NCBI GenBank assembly: GCA_036852015.1
Contig: JAANDG010000074.1
Coordinates: 124,001-188,000 of the forward strand
Length of the DNA: 64,000 nt
Direction: 5' to 3'
From: Pelodera strongyloides
Taxonomy: Eukaryota; Nematoda; Chromadorea; Rhabditida; Rhabditidae
Under the pieces are notes generated by a model that saw only the letters and a list, made by a program, of their open reading frames with translations, was not told the origin of the DNA and made no database searches. A program made the translations under genes and the position numbers. Position 1 is the first letter of the stretch. Every line of letters begins with the position of its first letter. This document shows, piece by piece, positions 34,010-45,248 of the stretch.

Positions 34010-37000
34010 CTTTGGTTCAGATGTGCGGTCCTTCGTGAAGCAGACGCCGACAGCTCGGGAATATGTCAAAAGGCAAAACTCGCCCGTTCTACACTCTTTG
34101 TCTGCATTACACTTTCTCTAAATTAGAGGGCATGGGCACGAAACTAAAAGGTTACTGGCTATAGGTTCTTCAGACAAAATCCGTGATGACTCAAAGCATG
34201 AAGTCATCTCCATGGTAGGCACCTCGTTAATATATATACGCAAGAAGTATTTTTTTGTATGTGAGTTTTATCAATATTACGTACCAATCTTGGCATGGTG
34301 GAAGGGAAAGGACGCAATTCAGGACGGGAACCTGTCTGAAAAATAAATAAACGCTAGGTGAGAATTGTAGGCCCTCCTATGAAGCTAACATCGTCCTAGA
34401 GTGAATAGGCTCTCCTCGTGAGCTCTGAGTGCTTTATCGGTGTTCGAAGAAAGACGCGAGAAAAAGGAGGAGGCTCACGAGTTTTAAGTGTTCGATTACT
34501 TTCCTTTTTTCGAAAAACATGGTAAATAAGCACCCACAACATGCATAACCAAGCGCGGAAACACACTTTAAAGAAATTATTTATTTAAGAAAATAATTTA
34601 ATTTAAAAAAACGACCGTATGTGTTTAAAACCACCAATGAAACAAAACAAATATGCGCGCAGCGTGCATAACAGTAAACAGGTGTGCCTTTCTTTTGAAC
34701 TACAAAGTACACAGGCGGTTCGTGCGCATATTTTCAGCAACATATTAGCCCGATGTGGCCGGTTATTTACACGGAGGCTGTTTTTGTATGTGTTGTCTTA
34801 CCCTGAAAAATAACTATAAGTATAAACTGTGGTTTTTTTTAATTGATTTTTTTAGATAAAATTTTATATTTACTTTAAAGGGAATATGTATGCCCTTTTT
34901 GAAGTTAAGCTGTATTAATAGAATGTGTGTTCCTCATTAAGGAAACAACAACAAAAATTGTTAAAAGTTTCCCATTTAAAAGAAAATGATTTTCAAAGTT
35001 CATCTTTTCCATAGTAAACGCGTTGCTTGACCCCCTGGCTTACACGGCAGTGCTGATGGAGCAAAAAATTTTGCATATGTGTGCATACATCGGCATATAG
35101 CATGCAACAGCGACATATTTGCATGCAAATGAGAATATTCGAATTTACATATTCAGTCGCCTACTTAAATTCATGTCTGGTGTGGAAACTCTAGTTTCGC
35201 AGTTGTTTTGCTCATTTTGAGTGCCTACATATTCCCTTTAAAGTGTATTTCCGCGCTTTTTTCTGCATTTTACTGGTGTTTATTTACCATATCTTTCGAT
35301 AAAAGGAAATGAATCGAACACTTAAAACTCGTGAGCCTCCTGCGTACCAGATTAGCAACAGCTGACAGATAACTTTTCATAAAAATGGAAAGTGCTAGCT
35401 GAAAAAATTAAGATAGTATAAGATAGTATAAGTTAACCTCAACGTACAAGCGACGTACGGAAAACATTGTCATGCTTCAGTATCAAGGGTAAAGTGGCTT
35501 CAAGCCATATGTTGAAATACGCAAATTTTACTGATGTTATTTTCGCTGTATAGGCAGAGAGCTCGATGAATCTGGAGTCAGAAACAAGCTCAATGTCGAA
35601 CTAACTATTTAATGGACATTTCTGTTCATTCGAATCATGCATTTCGAAAGCGCCGTCAAGAGCCTCAATCGATACATCAACACTAACTAACTAGTAGCTA
35701 CTAGCTATGTGAGTGCATTCACCTTTTTGGCATCTTCCTTTTTAGCTTCTTCACTGGAGCTAGACTTATCCTTGGGCTAAAATTGCGATTACGTTAGAGG
35801 CGAATGAGCCTTTTGTATGAAGAACCTGCCACTGGACCACCCGGCCCAGTGGCAGATTCTTCATACAAAATCCGTGAAGACATCTCTTTAATGATGGGTA
35901 CTTCGTTAATACATACGCAATGTGTATGCATATGTATATATGTATATACGCAAGAAGTATTTTTTTGAGGTACGTAAGAGTTATATTATACGTACCAATC
36001 TCGGCACAGTAGAAGGGGAAGGGCGCAATTCAGTAAGGGCGCCTGTCTAAAAAAAACGCTAAGTCAGAACTGTACACTCCCTAAGGAAGCTAACATCATC
36101 CTAGGAAAAACCAATTCACTAATGCAGCACCATGTGCATGTATGCTCAAGCATATACGGGCTTATACGTTAGACTCTTGAAGAATAATCAGAAGGAGGTT
36201 CTACATAAACAGTTAACCCTTTTATTATACATTTATAAGTTGTTTAGCTACGTAGCGCATGCGGACTCCTGCGGGTGGAGGGTAGTGACGATGCTAGGCC
36301 CCTACTTCACTTGTGTGATGGCCCTGAGAGCGTATTTGCTTGTTGATTACTGTGGTTGTGTACTTTTATGTGTTGCACGTTTAGGTTTGTTGAGAACGTG
36401 AACACGTAGTTCTTTTGTTGAGGTAACGTGGCTAAATTAAACTAAAAACAAAATACGGGTTGGCTGTGTATGTGGGACCAAATTCTTTGTTTCGCTTTCA
36501 ACATTTTCTTTGTGAACTCTTGTGGATTTACATCTATATACATATACTGTTGGTGGAATTATTTCCAAGTATCTATATTATCTACTTTGATTTTTTCTTT
36601 TCATCGTCTCTCACGGCGTTGCGCTCTTTTAATGAGTATAATAAATATTCAAATATTCAATAGGCTCTCCTCGCGAGCTCTCAGTGTTGAAACCGGAGTT
36701 CGAAGGAATACGCAAATTAACGTACCAGATTACCACTTCCCGATAGCACCCTTTCCAGAAGGGAGAAAAATGATCGCTGAAAAAATATATAAAGAAAGCA
36801 TAATTTAAAGAAGGCCTGTGGTGCAGCGGTACAAGCGACGTATAGAAAACATAGTCAAGCTTCAGCGATTCAAGCCATGTTGAGATACGCAAATGTTACT
36901 GATGTTCACTGAATAGCTAGAGTGTTCGACTTTAAATCTGGAGTCTAGCTCAATATCGAACTAACTAATTGTTGGACGTTTCTGTTCAATCGAATTATGC

Positions 37001-38170
37001 ATTTCGAAAGCGCCCTCGATAGCCTTACTCGGTACACCATCACTAACTGACTACTAGTTATGTAAGTAAGTGCATTCACCTTTTTGGTACCTTCCTTTTT
37101 AGTTTCCTCACTGGAGCTAGACTTATCCTTGGACTAAAATTGCCAAAAAATAATAATAAAACAAAGACGAGCTTTAGGATTGCCTGCTGCTTCGCCTCAT
37201 ACCGGTCAGGTGCACAGGCGGAGTAAAATTAGGTGAATATGTATTAATATAATCATAATCACATCGTTTTATTTTAAAGAATACACCTACGATATGCCTC
37301 TTCTTCGAACGGCACCATCCGATATGAATAGAAGACTTTTTGAAGTTGCAGAATTTGTGGCCCGGGCAGCCTTCATCTCCGAAGCAGGTCTTCTGCAGTA
37401 ACTTTTACGATGCAAATCAAATCAACTGAATTGTCAATCTTTTTTTTCCAATGTGGAAAAAAATGAAAGAAAAGGTCTGTTTAGATTCCCACTAGGAAAG
37501 CCTGTAAAGCACTGTCTTCGCTTACACAATTTGAACGAATGAAACGGAACTTACTCTATGTCTGTGTCTACGTGAGGTATTTACTGTAAGCATGGCATCA
37601 GCGGAGTTTGCAGGATTCTGAATATGCAATCCGTAAGTTCAATAGCATAAGACAAGGATGTATGTACTAGTCAGATTTTAAACGTGCTACCGTCATCCTT
37701 CTGAACTATTTATGCGACATTGTCAATTTCTTGTCTTTTTTATTAAAAAAATAACGAAAAGATTAGCTCACGAGATGCCTTTTCGAACGACACCATCCGA
37801 TATTTGTAGTTTTGTGTTGGAAGTAGCAGAATTTATGGTCCGGACAGCCTTCATCTCCGAAACACATTTTCTGCAATTCATGTTACATGAAGTTTACTCC
37901 ACACAACTTCATGTGAAGGTTTATAATAAGTAAGTTTAGAATGAATTAGTTATATGCTACTGTGTGTAATAAACCCTTTGCACAATGTGGCTACCCTTCT
38001 AAATAAGTAGTGAGTCTTCGTTTTCCGTTTGTTCAAGATATTTTTTTGCAAGCGCGTCTTATGATACGTAATTGACTCACTCTATGTCTGAATCTGCGCT
38101 TGTTATTTTCTTCGTTTCCTCGTACTGCGGTCTCAGATTCAGGTGCAAACTTACCGCCGGGTGCTAGAGA
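34010..38170 (-). CDS. Modular gene G, middle exon block
   Basis: Phase-0 exons, 5' to 3': 38170-38081 (90 bp, ends RRFRHR), 37870-37772 (Cys), 37617-37555 (63 bp, ends RRHRHR), 37392-37291 (Cys), 37133-37080 (SKDKSSSSEETKKEGTKK), 36776-36726, 36046-35996, 35776-35723 (PKDKSSSSEEAKKEDAKK), 35398-35348, 34335-34285, 34117-34010 (Cys). The three Cys exons show C-x5-C-x5-C-x(10-11)-C. The basic RRxRHR ends may be protease sites or charged linkers; that is a guess. The 54, 51, 51 bp trio occurs twice in order, so it is a duplicated three-exon cassette. Splice sites are mostly GTAAGT, GTGAGT, GTACGT or GTGAAT with T-rich TTCAG or TTTAG acceptors. Confidence 0.68.
34465..35341. mobile_element. Family-2 MITE, long form
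   Basis: Ends AGGAGGAGGCTCACGAGT and complement. It lies in an intron of gene G (between 35398-35348 and 34335-34285). The paralogous intron near 36715-36720 has an uninserted TTAA, so the target duplication here has been lost. The arms contain GAACACTTAAAACTCG and long AT-rich centres. Confidence 0.8.
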
Positions 38171-38338
38171 CTGAAAGCTATCCACTTGTATGACAAATAC
38201 GCACGACAAACGTTTTCTTTGTAAACAACACAAAATTCATATACAAAAATAGTACACATTCTCTGTTTTCCGAATCAGATTAAAAAATTTTACAGTACTG
38301 AATTGATACTTGTATTATATGTACTTTTATTTACAACC

Positions 38339-38477
38339 GTATTGTACCTACTTTGGGAAATTTGCATATGCTACGAAAATCCTATCCTATGCCGGAAGCT
38401 CATCGGACGCCAAACATTTTCATAGGATAAATAGGAAATTTGTATCATATGAAAATTTTCTAAATTAGGTACAATAC
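38339..38477. mobile_element. Foldback element, GTATTGTACCTA ends
   Basis: Short hairpin element with arms GTATTGTACCTA and TAGGTACAATAC and an inner ATTTGCATATG/CATATGAAAAT pair. Its internal CCTATCC/GGATA words are also found in the element at 40950-41120. Confidence 0.65.
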
Positions 38478-39026
38478 TGCTTTAAAGAATAATCTTTCCA
38501 ATATTCAATTATAGTCGAAGTAAAATGACGAATTTGAAGTGAATGCCTTCCTTTAACGACATTAAATGGTCAAGCCCCATATGAAACTCACTAAAGCTGA
38601 CAATGTGAGAGTTTTGTAGGTAATTCATGGTTCACGATCAGCAAATATGCATATTGGTAAGCACCACACATACCAACGGGTACTTGTGCAAAATAAGGAT
38701 TGTTGTGGAAGCATGAGATAGTTGCAATTATTGTTGATCAATACATTTCTGCTTATAAATTAGGCTGCATTTTTTTAAACTTTCCATAACAGCGGACCCC
38801 GTATTGTAGTGTATGTTGTAAATGTAAAATCCGACTATGACGGGTTGGAAAGCATACCATACATCATAAGTTAGCCTCAAATTGCTTTTAAACAGTCGCA
38901 CAAGTAGGTTGTGAAACATCAACTAACAAAGGTTCTCACTATTCTCACATACAACCCGAAGCCCGCACGAAGCCGAACTAGCCCGAAGAAGTCGAGCAAT
39001 TTGTCACCTGGAACTCGTCGCCTACT

Positions 39027-39605
39027 GAGGCCATTTTCACCAACATTTACTTCTGTCAAAAAGGGTACTAAGCCGACTAAGCGCGCGGTACATCCGGTTT
39101 CACCAACATTTACTTCTGTCAAAAAAGTACTTTGGTTAAGTATCTTTTGACAGAAGTACGCCTATGGCATGGCAGGCGTACTTAGACCAAAAAGGTGGAA
39201 GTATCCCGGTACTTCGGTTTTTTCTCCATTATGAGAGCTGATCAACTCAACTTGTTTAATAATTGCATGGTTTTTATGGTAAATGACTTTGTAAACATTA
39301 GATAACAATGATTTCACTTTTTGAATCACTTTTCACATATTAATAAAGTCATTACACACTTGATTATTTAGCTATTTCTTGTTTACATGGTAAATAACTT
39401 TTAGCAATTAGTTAGATGTATAGTATATTCGAGTTAAAAAGTAATCTATCTCTTATCCAAAGTTTTCCTTCAAAACAAGTAAATGTTGGTGAAATCCATC
39501 AAAAAGTGTGTTGCAGCGCACTTCAGTCATAAACTTACTCAACCTAACTACCTTTTTGATGGTCAAAAATTTATGACAGAAGTAAATGTTGGTGAAAACG
39601 GCCTC
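39027..39605. mobile_element. Foldback element, GAGGCC ends
   Basis: Arms contain TTTCACCAACATTTACTTC and complement; related to 3690-3837. An extra internal copy of the CACCAACATTTACTTCTGTC word occurs near 39098. It lies between gene G exons 39990-39850 and 38170-38081. Confidence 0.75.
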
Positions 39606-39849
39606 TGCTCAGTACCTCTGCGGAACGTGTCATAAGCGAACCTTCAAACTGTCTTTTCACCCCTGAATAAAGATGCACGCTCTTGAAGCGTAAAAAGGAC
39701 TTAAAAGGAATAGAATTTAAATAACAGTGAAAATTGTTGCTAGCCTGGACCAGAAGCGCGCTTATTGGTATAATAATAATAAAGTTTGCGCAATTAGCCC
39801 GTATTACACCACCGCTAGTTGCATTTCGTCTGAATACAAATTGACCTAC

Positions 39850-42800
39850 GAGCTGAGTGATCTTTTTCGCACAGAAACCAGTCGGTCTACCAATCGGTCT
39901 ATCGAACTTCTTGATACGTCGACAATATTCGTCTTCTTTACAATCTTCATTAACCCGACATCTACCATGCGGACCTCCTTGAGAAGGCATCTTAAGATTT
40001 AATCATTTTCTGAAGCTAGTGGTTTTATGGAATTCTAAAAATAAAGCTCAAGTTGCAACCAATCAGCCACGTGTGTAACGTGCACGTAGAATGAATGCCT
40101 TTGGACCGGCTATACACGACCCTCGTTTGAGTTTAGAAGTTTACACTCTTTTGATTTTATAACTGGTAACAGGTAAAGACAAATTCGAAAAAGTTGTTTA
40201 GTGTCCCAAAAAAAAATAGAGCGTCATGTCATCGCTAGGTTCATGTTATGGGGCTGCTGAGCGAGTTTATTTATGTTTTGGACTTATGAGCTTGACTGGT
40301 CCCTATGTGGATGCTGTGAAACACATTAACATACGGGTTTGGTGGCCACTTCCTTCTTTTTCACACAGTAACCACTTGGTACATAGGAACGGCGGTAATA
40401 TCGACAACGTTCGTCCTTCGCACAATCACTAGACCAGCGACATTTTCCAAATGGATTTCGTTGTTTACTTGTAGCAGGAGGGCTTACTGTTGATGACTGA
40501 AATCGGTAATCATTCGTTGCACAAAATTTTGTTTCTACCTTTCAACAATAGAAAAATATAAAAAGGGACTGATTCAGGAGAAAAAGTTTTTCCCAACTTA
40601 TCTGAAAAAAATATCCGGAATTTTAGTAATATTACTGTAAAAACCGCATTGTTTGAAGCCTAGAACTCACAGAGTTATCCCACGGCAAACAGTTTCGTCA
40701 GGTACCGTAGTCTGAACCAATTTTTTTTTTGCGCTTTCAGGCCATTCCTGTATTGGAAACGCCTCCTCTTTAGAATCGTCAGAATGGTCTTTATTCGTTT
40801 CAACATGTTGAAAAAGAATGCAAACGCATATTAATAGGTTTGGGGTTACTGACTACGGTATCTGGCCGAACTGTTTGCCGGCGAGTTGAAATTCCGTACA
40901 TTCGGTACAAGTAAATTGAGGAACAGTTTTACTCTCGAGAGCTTGTTAAAGCGAAATGCTAGCCCCTTTGGAAAATTTGCATATGATAAGCAAATCCTAT
41001 GTATCCTTTTAGGATTTGGCAATTTCGTACGATCGTCCACGGCAATCGTACAAAATTAGCATAGGATACATATGATTTGCTTATCATCTGCAAATTTTCC
41101 TAAGAGGCTAACATTTCGCTTTAAATAAATAATAAACAAATAATAAACAAATAATAAATAAATAATAAACAAACAAATAAATAAATAATAAATAAATAAT
41201 AAATAAATAATAAATAAATAATAAATAATAAAAATAATAAATAATAATATAATAATAAATAATAAATAATAAATAATAAATAAATAATAAATAAATAAAT
41301 AATAAATAATAATATAATAATATCCCCTACCTACTAAATCCCTAAATACCCTCCTCCCTAAATCATCCCTCATAATCCTAAATAAATAATAAATAATAAA
41401 TAAATAATAAATAAATAATAAATAAACAAATGAGCCTTTAATATTTTTTAGAAGTGAAGAATTGTTGCAGAATACGGGCTTGCTGGCGACTTCATTCTTT
41501 TTCGCTAACTCAAGACCCACTTGTGTAATATGCACAAAGTAAGAAAGCCAATGAAAGGACTCTATGTTCCATAGGTCACCCTTAGTTTGAGCTTGGGGTG
41601 ACCGGTAAAGAAAGATGCATAATTTTCGGAAGGGATTACCGGTGTCTGGTTATGTTTGCGCCAAAAATGCTATGTTTCGGCTCCAAATCGATATGCAAGG
41701 CATACCGACTCTCATAGAGAGAATGAGTAAATACTAATAAAAGATTTAGAATCTGTGGCATATAATTCTCACGAATTCCAGAAAATCTAATGAAATTCCA
41801 GACACTAACGTTCAATATACATGGTTATGAGCTTTCATCGCAATTTTGGTGATTGATCCAACGGGATGTCTAACAGGTTGAAAAAAAACTAGCTGAGATA
41901 CTTCTCTAGTAAGGGCAGATTCATTCATATAGTGAAGCATTAAAAATTAACATACGGTCATCGTCAACAGGCAACGGCCAAACGAAACGTCTCCCCTAGG
42001 CTTGAGGGGAAATGAACAATATTCGTCCTTCCTGCATTGTCTACTCGAGAGGCATGAATTAAGAGACGAAGTTCGTCGTGTTGTTCCAGTTTCTTGTACA
42101 TCACTGGGCTTCCTTGTAAACGGCACAGGGTTGCGTCGAAACTAAATTTAGTTAATTTCGTAAAAGGCAGAGAAAATACGCCAAATTAATGCATACTACA
42201 CTAAGAAAACCAGACTGGAATGTGTGTTAAAATAAAATAAAAAGCTGGTTGTAAATTATGTGGTTTGTCACTTATGCACACATGCACAGACAAAACTTCG
42301 GTGCTACTGCCGTTGGGGGGGGGGGGGCACCAATTTTTTTTGAAGGGGTTCTTCGATCGGTCTGAAACTTCACCCAGATGGATAACAGGCCACGCCGAAT
42401 CGATCTACGCTATCAATTTTATCAAATTATCGATTTATTGATTTTTTTTTCAAATTTTTTTCCGGCTCCAAAAAGGGTTCTGGTCACCCAATTTCGCTGA
42501 ACCTTCTTCCCAACGTTGTAAGAAACTAAGCGTAACTGATCTAAATCGTTAAAGCCAATGTTTTCTGTCTGTTTTCTATTTATTGATTTTCAAGTAAAGT
42601 CTAGAGTCTATATAAGGCTCGGGTTCAGGTCCAGAGTGGTAAGGATAGGACGCATCGAGGGACTTGTAGAGTGGAAAGGAAACGCAGTGTATGTTCATGA
42701 CTGTGACCAGCCCTCACAGTGCCTATTCTTTAAATTCTACTGATTGATTGTGGTTTACGACTAGCCGGGTGTACCCCCGAAGACGGAAAATCAATAAATA

Positions 42801-43984
42801 GATGATTTGACTGAACATGTTGGCTTATATCGATTGTAGTCAGTGTGGGGTCAGTTACTCCCTTGGAGAAAAGATCAGCGAAATTGGGCAACCAGAACCA
42901 TTTTTGGAGCTGAAACAAATTTTGAAAAAAAATCAATAAATCGATAATTTCATAAAACTGATAGCGCAGATCGATTCGGCGTGGCCTGTTATCCATCTGG
43001 GTGAAGTTTCAGCTCGATCGGCTAGCCCTTTACAAAAAAAATTTGGTGCCCCCCCCCCCCCCCCCAACGGCAGTAGCACCAAAACTTCTAAAACAACGGC
43101 AGATTAAACCGGACGCAAAATATTTAACTAATCGTGTCAGAAGTAGTCAAAGTGTCAAAGGGCACCTAAGAAAAAGAAAGCACAAGCACGACAGTTAATT
43201 GTTGATCCATCGTCTCATGCAGTTGCAAAAAAATAGTGGATGGACTACCCTATTTAGGTTTGGCGAAACGCCAGCGACTTTCATTTTCTTTCCTTTGAGA
43301 AATATTCCTATTCCTCCCCTTCCACATATACATTCAATGTACAATATCCTCTATGAAGCTGAAACCTAATCAACTTTGCGAGTTCACTGCAGTACAACAT
43401 TACAGGTTTGTTGAACTGGTTTTTCAACAGTCCACATGTCTAGGTAACACACTGATAATATTAGTGAAGGAATAAAAAAAAACATACCACATCTTGTGTG
43501 ATCTTATATCTGCAATACCCAAGCGTACGATTGTAAAAGTTAAATGTACAGTGTTCGAACTTTTCGCATTCTTTACTCGATAGGCATCTCTTCTACAAGG
43601 AAATCTTTGAAAAATGAATCAGGCGCAACTATGTTTAACCAATTGTGTCAAAAGCGTCAAAGCCATCACAAGAAAAAGCAAGCACAAGCACGTCGTTTAT
43701 TGACGGTTGATTAATCGTCTTATGAGGCTTTCAAAAACAGCGGATGGACCACACCGTTTAGTTTTGGCAAATCGCCCGCGTCAAAATTTTAATTGGCGAT
43801 CTCGCTGCTACACATAAAGAAAATATTTTTAGTTGGCTAGGACAATTTTGCTTGGCTAGGACGATTTAACAATACTAACCTTAGTATTTAAGTTAAACAT
43901 ACTGCACTAAAATTGTTATACCTCTAATCCAAATACGTTTGCAAGGCATATCGCCAAGCAAAGAGAGAAAAGCAGCCCTCGCAT
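39850..43984 (-). CDS. Modular gene G, 5' block with signal peptide
   Basis: Exon 1, 43984-43922 (21 codons), encodes a signal peptide (MRGLLFSLCLAICLANVFG) and ends at GTATAA. Then four Cys exons, all phase 0: 43592-43488 (35 codons, last loop x11), 42141-41956 (62 codons, x14), 40496-40335 (54 codons, x12) and 39990-39850 (47 codons, x16). The last three carry Arg/Pro/Thr/Ser-rich sequence before the first Cys, so a linker and Cys module share one exon. Donors are GTATGT three times and GTAGGT; acceptors TTGTAG, AATTTAG, GATTTCAG and a poor CTTAAG for 39990. This is the only leader exon I found upstream of the array, so the chain 43984 to 21604 may be one gene of about 870 codons with up to 13 Cys modules, or several overlapping transcripts. 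Expected to be secreted; function unknown. Confidence 0.7.
40950..41120. mobile_element. Foldback MITE, TTAA-flanked
   Basis: Ends AGCGAAATGCTAGCC and complement, TTAA on both sides, 171 bp; inner ATAGGATACATATG-type words pair. Confidence 0.82.
41121..41430. repeat. AAATAAT simple repeat
   Basis: Long (AAATAAT)n/(AAAT)n run with a short non-repetitive break near 41325-41375. The 159-codon minus-strand open frame over it is low-complexity Tyr/Ile/Leu and not a gene. Confidence 0.9.
41475..41525 (-). pseudogene. Decayed partial copy of the Cys exon at 40496-40335
   Basis: The minus-strand reading KKNEVASKP matches the C-terminal end of that exon (KKKEVATKP), followed by GTATTC where the real exon has GTATGT. 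The Cys codon before it is lost and the flanking intron sequence is also similar. It looks like a remnant of an exon duplication. Confidence 0.5.
42300..43080. mobile_element. Foldback DNA element with 8-bp target duplication
   Basis: Arms GGTGCTACTGCCGTTGGGGG and complement, with poly(G)/poly(C) tracts and about 200 bp of imperfect pairing (CATCTGGGTGAAG, CGATTCGGCGTGGCC). AAAACTTC occurs on both sides (42292-42299, 43081-43088). An 8-bp duplication suggests hAT- or Merlin-type mobilisation; I cannot tell which. No transposase frame. It lies in a gene G intron. Confidence 0.82.
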
Positions 43985-44014
43985 AGCAGCATAAAAATCT
44001 CGGTCATGATCCGT

Positions 44015-44021
44015 ATTTATG
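44015..44021 (-). promoter_or_regulatory. TATA-like element of gene G
   Basis: CATAAAT on the minus strand, about 31-37 bp upstream of the ATG at 43984. Position fits a core promoter if the 5' UTR is very short, as in the other genes of the family. Confidence 0.35.
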
Positions 44022-45155
44022 CCTTCTACGCTCCAGTCAATCAGTATTCTAGAAAACTCAATTACAGCTATTATTAAAAATGTTAGAGGACGAGTTTATG
44101 TCCTTTCAACTGCACATTTAGTTCAGTAATAAAGGTTACGTGACCTAGATTTAAAATAATAACCTACAAATCTGCAATAATAAACAACGAAACAGGCTAA
44201 TAATGTTAAACTGTAAACGTGTATAAAATGTAGCAAGACATTTTATACCTAATACCTGAAACGAAGCTACTATAGATACTAAAATAGCGAATAATTTTAG
44301 GCCCCACAGAGGAATACGGTATCACGTATCAGGTTAAATATTTGAAAATTTCAAATTTGCGTCGCACAGTCTACGGTAATAGTAGCGTGTTTTAGAGCGG
44401 TCATGCAACTTGCGGCGACCTCCAATACAGTGAAAACAAAATTAAAAATGAATTACTCAAAATTATCAAATTTCAAAATGAATAAAATACTTCAAAAAAA
44501 AAATTTTACCGCCACAAATTGACTTTTTTACATAAAATATATAATACATTTAAAATGAAGAACAAAACAATGAACACCGCTTTGCAGTATACTTTATTCC
44601 ATATTTTTTTAATTCGCAAGTAACGAGCCCATAGCATAGAACAACACGAACAATGATCGCTCATTTTAAAAGTGGAAACGAAATTGGAAAATATAAAAGA
44701 GATCGTCCGTGTTCATAGACTATTGTAAACAACTATAGTACGTTGCATAAGCTTACCCTCTCAAATTTAACCCCGAGTATTTTATGAAACTCGCTCTCCT
44801 ACTACACAAAATGAACTTTTCTTATAATGAACTAAAAAAGCCTATGTAGCGCACGGGATTGTTGGATGATCGGCTTTTCGGCCCAAGGGGTAATAACTCA
44901 TCACCAATAAATATTATACGTGGATCAAGTACGATGCGTATACGTAACCGAGTAACTATTCAAGATATTGAACATACTGGCAGGCACATAAATAGTTACT
45001 CGGATACCACCGCGAGTCAGCTAGACCCAATACACATACAAGGACACACGTGACAATGAGAAAACCAATGTCATCACGATCGACAAATAATTAACAGGAA
45101 ACAATGTGGCCATGGCCATATTCACGAAGTTGGGACGTCAAACCCGGTCGAACTC

Positions 45156-45199
<44 letters not shown>

Positions 45200-45248
45200 G
45201 AGAGAGAGAGGCAGACACCTAATTCGTGAATACAGTTCCACAAGACAT
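44022..45248. other. Spacer with AG microsatellite
   Basis: No exon found. An (AG)n run lies at 45158-45210. The region is AT-rich from 44100 to 44860. Confidence 0.4.

Noticed and set aside
41056..41535. 159-codon open frame
   Set aside because: It consists of translated AAATAAT repeats (Tyr/Ile/Leu only), apart from a short exon remnant at one end.
39850..43488. Stop codons just after the Cys exons (for example VC then stop at 40335 and 41956) as true gene ends
   Set aside because: The codons fall on a repeated GTATGT that is a consensus donor, and in 43488 the same GTATGT is followed by open sequence. Splicing is the simpler reading, but short terminal isoforms remain possible.
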